NCBI RefSeq assembly: GCF_028554725.1
Contig: NC_071669.1
Coordinates: 45,530,501 to 45,594,500, forward strand
Source: Zeugodacus cucurbitae
Taxonomy: Eukaryota > Arthropoda > Insecta > Diptera > Tephritidae
DNA length: 64,000 bases
Direction of reading: 5' to 3'
Below are positions 60,357 through 64,000 of this stretch, in pieces. A model generated the notes under the pieces. The model did not search any database. It was not told the DNA's origin and worked only from the letters and a program-made list of their open reading frames with translations. Within the stretch, counting starts at the first letter, position 1. Every line of letters starts with the position of its first letter. The position numbers and the translations under genes were made by a program.

Positions 60357-61577
60357 ATGTGGAAGACTGAACCTAAATACCAATATCTGGATCGAAAAAC
60401 GTCCATGATCATGAGGAAAATTGAAATCTTTAAAAATAAAATGGAAAATCTAAGTTTAGAATTAACGATAAAGAATTATCAACTAAGCTATTTGCAATCA
60501 TTATACAATGATATTCAGAAGATGAAAAACGAATTAGATTTCAATGAAGAAATTGAAATCATATATGACCAAATAGGTGATGAATTTTTTCAAGAGCTTT
60601 GTTATTTTAATCGACAATCACAACAAGAAGAGCCAAAAAATACTTTTCGAAGTAATTTGGATAAAGAAGAATTTATAATAATTCCAAAATTCTCTTCATC
60701 TACCACAACAAAGCTGGTTAAAACAAAACCAATACAAAAAGAAAAAGAGGAATTGATAAATATTCCAAATTTAAAAAATAAATTAAACCTATCTCCAAAC
60801 CTATCTTCAGAAGTTGAACGAACTAAAGTTGATAAAACAAGTGATTCAGAAGAAGAAGAATTTATAATTGTTCCCGATCTCAATCTATTTTCTAAAACTA
60901 AGAAGAGACCAACTAAATTAGTTGAAGATAAGAAAGTAGAAGAAGAAGATTTTATAATACTTCCAAAATTCTCTCTATCTTCTGCAAATGAATTGGTTAA
61001 AAAAACTAAAGTAGAAGAAGAAGAAGAGAAAGAAAGGAACGAAAACAAAATTACAGAAAACAAAATACAGGAAGAGACTACTGAACACCCTACTTCTGAG
61101 GAAAAATCAACTGAAGTGGTTGAAACCTCAGATGTAGACATTCATAAAATTAAAAATGAAACTGGAGATCAAGAAGTCGAGAGCAATATTCTCGCCAATG
61201 AGCAAATAACCTGGCATTTTTCTCCTCCGGCAGACCCACATTTTGGAGAAATATGGGAAGCTGGCGTTACCGATCAAACATGCAAACTTTCAACGTTATT
61301 AAAATGCGGGGACACCAACTACTGTACTACAACATTCGGAGACATCACTTCAATCGACATACAAATATATAAAATGCAAAGCGACATCAATCCGAAGCTG
61401 GACCCGATCGTGAAAACCATAAAGGAAATTACAGAAGACCAACTAACTGCTCTTCAAATAAGTAAAATATACGACAAAGAAGAGCAAAGAAAGCTGCGAG
61501 ATGGCCTTGAGAAGATCAGCAACAACATACTAAAATTAATATTATTGAATATTTATAAAATTTATACAGTCCACTAA
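60357..61577 (+). CDS. Gag-like protein with integrase scrap, LTR element B (406 aa, intact)
   Basis: Uninterrupted from ATG to TAA. Residues about 15-85 form a K/E/L/I-rich helical, probably coiled-coil region. Four short repeats follow: EEFIIIPKF (104-112), EELINIPNL (131-139), EEFIIVPDL (167-175) and EDFIILPKF (197-205), in a very acidic, Lys-rich stretch. Residues 285-304 read TWHFSPPADPHFGEIWEAGV, the conserved W.F.PP..PHFG..WEAxV block of Bel/Pao integrases, here without the catalytic core. The last 100 residues are unrecognised. An internal deletion seems to have joined Gag to a piece of integrase with the frame kept. Probably the protein helps package its RNA; this is inference. Confidence 0.75.
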   Translation: MWKTEPKYQYLDRKTSMIMRKIEIFKNKMENLSLELTIKNYQLSYLQSLYNDIQKMKNELDFNEEIEIIYDQIGDEFFQELCYFNRQSQQEEPKNTFRSNLDKEEFIIIPKFSSSTTTKLVKTKPIQKEKEELINIPNLKNKLNLSPNLSSEVERTKVDKTSDSEEEEFIIVPDLNLFSKTKKRPTKLVEDKKVEEEDFIILPKFSLSSANELVKKTKVEEEEEKERNENKITENKIQEETTEHPTSEEKSTEVVETSDVDIHKIKNETGDQEVESNILANEQITWHFSPPADPHFGEIWEAGVTDQTCKLSTLLKCGDTNYCTTTFGDITSIDIQIYKMQSDINPKLDPIVKTIKEITEDQLTALQISKIYDKEEQRKLRDGLEKISNNILKLILLNIYKIYTVH

Positions 61578-61609
61578 TCTAAAATAATAATTTCTTTCCC
61601 TCGGCAATA

Positions 61610-62118
61610 TGTTCAAATATCATTGAACATGCATTTTTTTATGCCTTAGCAAATTCGAGGAGCTACATATAAAAACATAAATTTGTATACATAAATAAAC
61701 ACATAAACATATATGCATTAATATGCAACAAGCATACATTATATGTTGCACGCATACATGCAACACACATACATTTATATGAGGCACACATGCATCTATA
61801 TGCAACACGCATGCACTCAACTATTAATAAACAAACATATTTATATGTATGCACAAGATAACCTATTGGTTATAAAAATACATTTGGGCAATTGCTTGTG
61901 TGCATTTGAAATAACCCCTTATCGTGCAACATATAAAATATACATATAGACATACACACATACACATATAATTAGTTTCTTAAGATATATTCAAAAATTG
62001 TATTTAAGCAGTGACAAAATGAAAATAAAACTAGAATGAAATAATTTCTCAAAGGCTAGACTATCATTTATTTTCCCCCACCAGCGGTAAGAAATATTTG
62101 ACACAGCTAGTCTCAATA
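61610..62118 (+). repeat. 3' LTR of element B
   Basis: 509 bp, starting TGTTCAAATATCATTGAACA and ending CTCAATA just before GTTG. Compared with the 5' LTR it has a 33-bp extra segment near 62030-62062 and lacks the second CCAGCGGTAAG unit. Confidence 0.85.
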
Positions 62119-62122
62119 GTTG

Positions 62123-62480
62123 TTTTGCAAGTCATAAAATTAAACGAGTTAGATATAGGGTTATATATATCAAAATGATCAGGGCAACAAGACGTGTCAA
62201 AATCCGAAAAAAGCGAAAACCGAAAACACATAAAATGTCATAACTAAGCCTTAAATAAAGTTATAAAAGTAAAAATTAAAAAAAAATCGACCGATTTCAT
62301 TGAAAATCGGTGTATAATATTTTCTGACACCCTGATAACACGAATGAAAAATCGGTTCACAAGGTAGCGTACTTCCCATATAACTCAATTTTGAATTCCA
62401 TCTTATTCCTTCACTTTATAATATATACATAAGTAACCAATGAAGATAGCTTTTAGATAAAAGTATACACATTTGCATGA
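62123..62480 (+). repeat. R1 dispersed repeat, copy e (right part)
   Basis: Resumes with TTTTGCAAGTCATAAAATTA then AACGAGTTAGATATAGGGTT and ATCAAAATGATCAGGG, colinear with copy d, and ends in the TTCACTTTATAATATATACA block also seen in copy b (31519). The right terminus is missing. Confidence 0.75.
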
Positions 62481-64000
62481 ACGCCTGTCCGATACTCTGC
62501 TTTGATCAATAATAATATAGTAGATTTTTTTGTTTTTCACGTTGTTTCTATCACGGGATTTAGTAAATAACTTACAAAGACTTGCTTTGTCTGGAGCATA
62601 GTACTATGATAGTTTTTAGTAACATCAGAAATTCTCAGCCCAAAAATGTGTTTTGTTAGCTTGCGATCTTCTTTTTTACATTTATTTTAACTAAAAATTA
62701 TAACTACAAACAAATCGATTTAATACTGAAAATATCTTCTCATAGAAACGAGAGGGCAAGACTAAGTTTATAAGTTAGTTAAGTTTCAATAAAATTTATG
62801 ATAAACCCATATTTATAAATATTAAAAAAAATAAATAAAATAAAATAAATAATAATATAATGAGATAGTTATTGCTAACAATAAATTATGTCATTAAAGT
62901 TTCGCAATATGACTTTATGGATAAAGTGATTTTCATCATCATACAAAATTCCATAAAGTCACTCATACGACATGGCACCTTAAAATACATGACCACAGAT
63001 ATATTAAATTCTTCGCACAGTTGTGTCGAATGCAGACTTTTGTTGCACTTCGAGAAAGTCATGTTATGTGCACTTCCTTACCAAACCAAGCCGTGAACGC
63101 GCTCGCTGCAAATGACAATTATTGCCACAACGACATTGTACTCAAGGTCAATGCCAGCTAACCAGTGAACAGTAAAACGATTTACAGCTGCATTCGCAAA
63201 AATAATGAAAATACAATAACAATCTGTAACAATAATAACGGTAAAAGTAGAATGAATGAATGGCTTTAAAAAGCATTAAGGACAAAGCAGCAAATAACCT
63301 CAAAGTGTAATGCAGATTAAGGTGGACTTACTCGCTGAATACACTTGTGCGTTCTTATATAGAAAATATATATGTATAGATATACTCGTATATGCAATAT
63401 TCATATATGTTTCGTAACAATAGCAGCGTTGTTTGCTGCGCTTGTAATTGTTTCTATATTGCATTCTTGTTGTATTTATATTGTGCAAATTTCAAGCCCT
63501 GATACGCTTTTTGTCTAAATTTCAGCGCAACTTTGTTCTTTTCGCAACAATTTCATTTCTTAAAATTCCCATACAAAACCACTTCAAGCACATACATACA
63601 TATATATGTATACAATTTGCAATGTTTCTAAGCCGCCTATAACAATAGCGCGGCATCTAAGCATTGCATGCAATTCAACCGAGCTCTTTTGCCATTTCCG
63701 GCACTTATAACAAACAGCTTTACTGCTACTAAGCCACCCACAAACCTCCACTCTTTTCTAAGTTTCTGGTGGCGCTATCAACATAACGGCGTCGTCAGTG
63801 ACAGTTCCATTGTTGCTACAGCCCCTATTATATAAGAGAATTGCTAACAAGTTGCAACACACCCACTTGTTTATAAGCGTTTAGTAAATAAGCGTTTGCA
63901 TATGAGGTCTACTAGTTACATATGAATTTAGAGAGAATTATAAACGACAGAAAATAATAACAATCTTGCTGTTTTCCGACAAATTGAGAGTCCTACAAGT
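62481..64000. other. no gene seen; intron or intergenic DNA to the window end
   Basis: AT-rich to about 63030, then more balanced unique sequence. A TCAAGGTCA site lies at 63142. No exon-like segment or repeat match. Confidence 0.45.
63142..63150 (+). promoter_or_regulatory. TCAAGGTCA, FTZ-F1/ERR-type site
   Basis: A second exact copy of the extended half-site, in non-repeat DNA. Its flanks are unlike those of the site at 35157. Weak evidence on its own. Confidence 0.3.

Larger units (their letters stand above)
59418..62118 (+). mobile_element. non-autonomous Bel/Pao-like LTR retrotransposon, copy B
   Basis: Complete element of 2,701 bp. 5' LTR 59418-60014, 3' LTR 61610-62118, GTTG target duplication (59414-59417 and 62119-62122), primer site from 60017, tandem-repeat leader, and one ORF (60357-61577). 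It sits inside an R1 repeat. The first 400 bases of the LTRs differ at only a handful of positions, but they then diverge by a 33-bp indel and by loss of a repeat unit, so it is older than copy A or has recombined. No protease or reverse transcriptase is present. Confidence 0.87.
35123..64000 (+). other. intron 2 of the Eip63F-1-like gene, open to the right
   Basis: The donor is GTGAGT at 35123-35128. No exon that begins in phase 1 with the expected second EF loop was seen in the remaining 28.9 kb. The intron therefore probably runs past the window, although a small exon could have been missed. Confidence 0.55.

Noticed and set aside
60602..61141. 179-codon minus-strand frame rich in Ser and Phe
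   Set aside because: It is the antisense shadow of the acidic, Lys/Glu-rich part of the element B protein.

Overview
The window looks like nuclear DNA of a higher fly, most probably a tephritid fruit fly. It is AT-rich, full of short TACATATGTA-like tracts, and dominated by introns and transposon relics. The only host gene I can place is a fly-type ecdysone-induced EF-hand gene. The species call is inference, based on the repeat families and the protein; no database was searched.

Host gene: two exons on the + strand fit Eip63F-1, the Ca2+-binding protein E63-1 of the 63F early puff. A short first coding exon (16931-16964) ends after codon position 1. An EF-hand exon (34979-35122) starts in the matching phase. 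The intron between them is 18,014 bp. The gene must continue past the window, because I found no third exon in the remaining 28.9 kb. About 17 kb lie upstream of exon 1. The non-repeat DNA holds two perfect GGTCA-N-TGACC palindromes (4755-4765 and 53838-53848), the shape of an ecdysone-receptor element, and two TCAAGGTCA sites (FTZ-F1/ERR type).

Transposons, left to right: a Bel/Pao-like LTR element with an intact 512-residue ORF and identical LTR segments (1-2839, minus), inserted into a Helitron-type endonuclease relic (2840-3556); a 656-bp PIF/Harbinger deletion derivative (3626-4281); a mariner relic (7860-8740); a 1.4-kb inverted repeat (9110-10535); dispersed repeats here called R1 (six copies) and R2 (one copy); a Helitron PIF1-helicase relic with a textbook 3' end (21690-22980); copies and tails of one RTE-like LINE (18305, 26150, 41888, 51029, perhaps 42349); a second mariner-type relic (35650-36320); a Jockey-type reverse transcriptase relic (37880-38790); a Tigger/pogo-like relic (38862-39530); a Tc1-like TIR element (44978-46040); RTE/SINE-like tails (47490-48893); and a second Bel/Pao-like element with an intact 406-residue ORF (59418-62118), inserted into an R1 copy.

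Most notable are the paired non-autonomous Bel/Pao-like elements. Each carries one long intact reading frame, coiled-coil at its N terminus, in place of a full gag-pol. One retains an in-frame scrap of integrase and has a leader made of tandem hairpin repeats. No tRNA, rRNA or CRISPR was seen.
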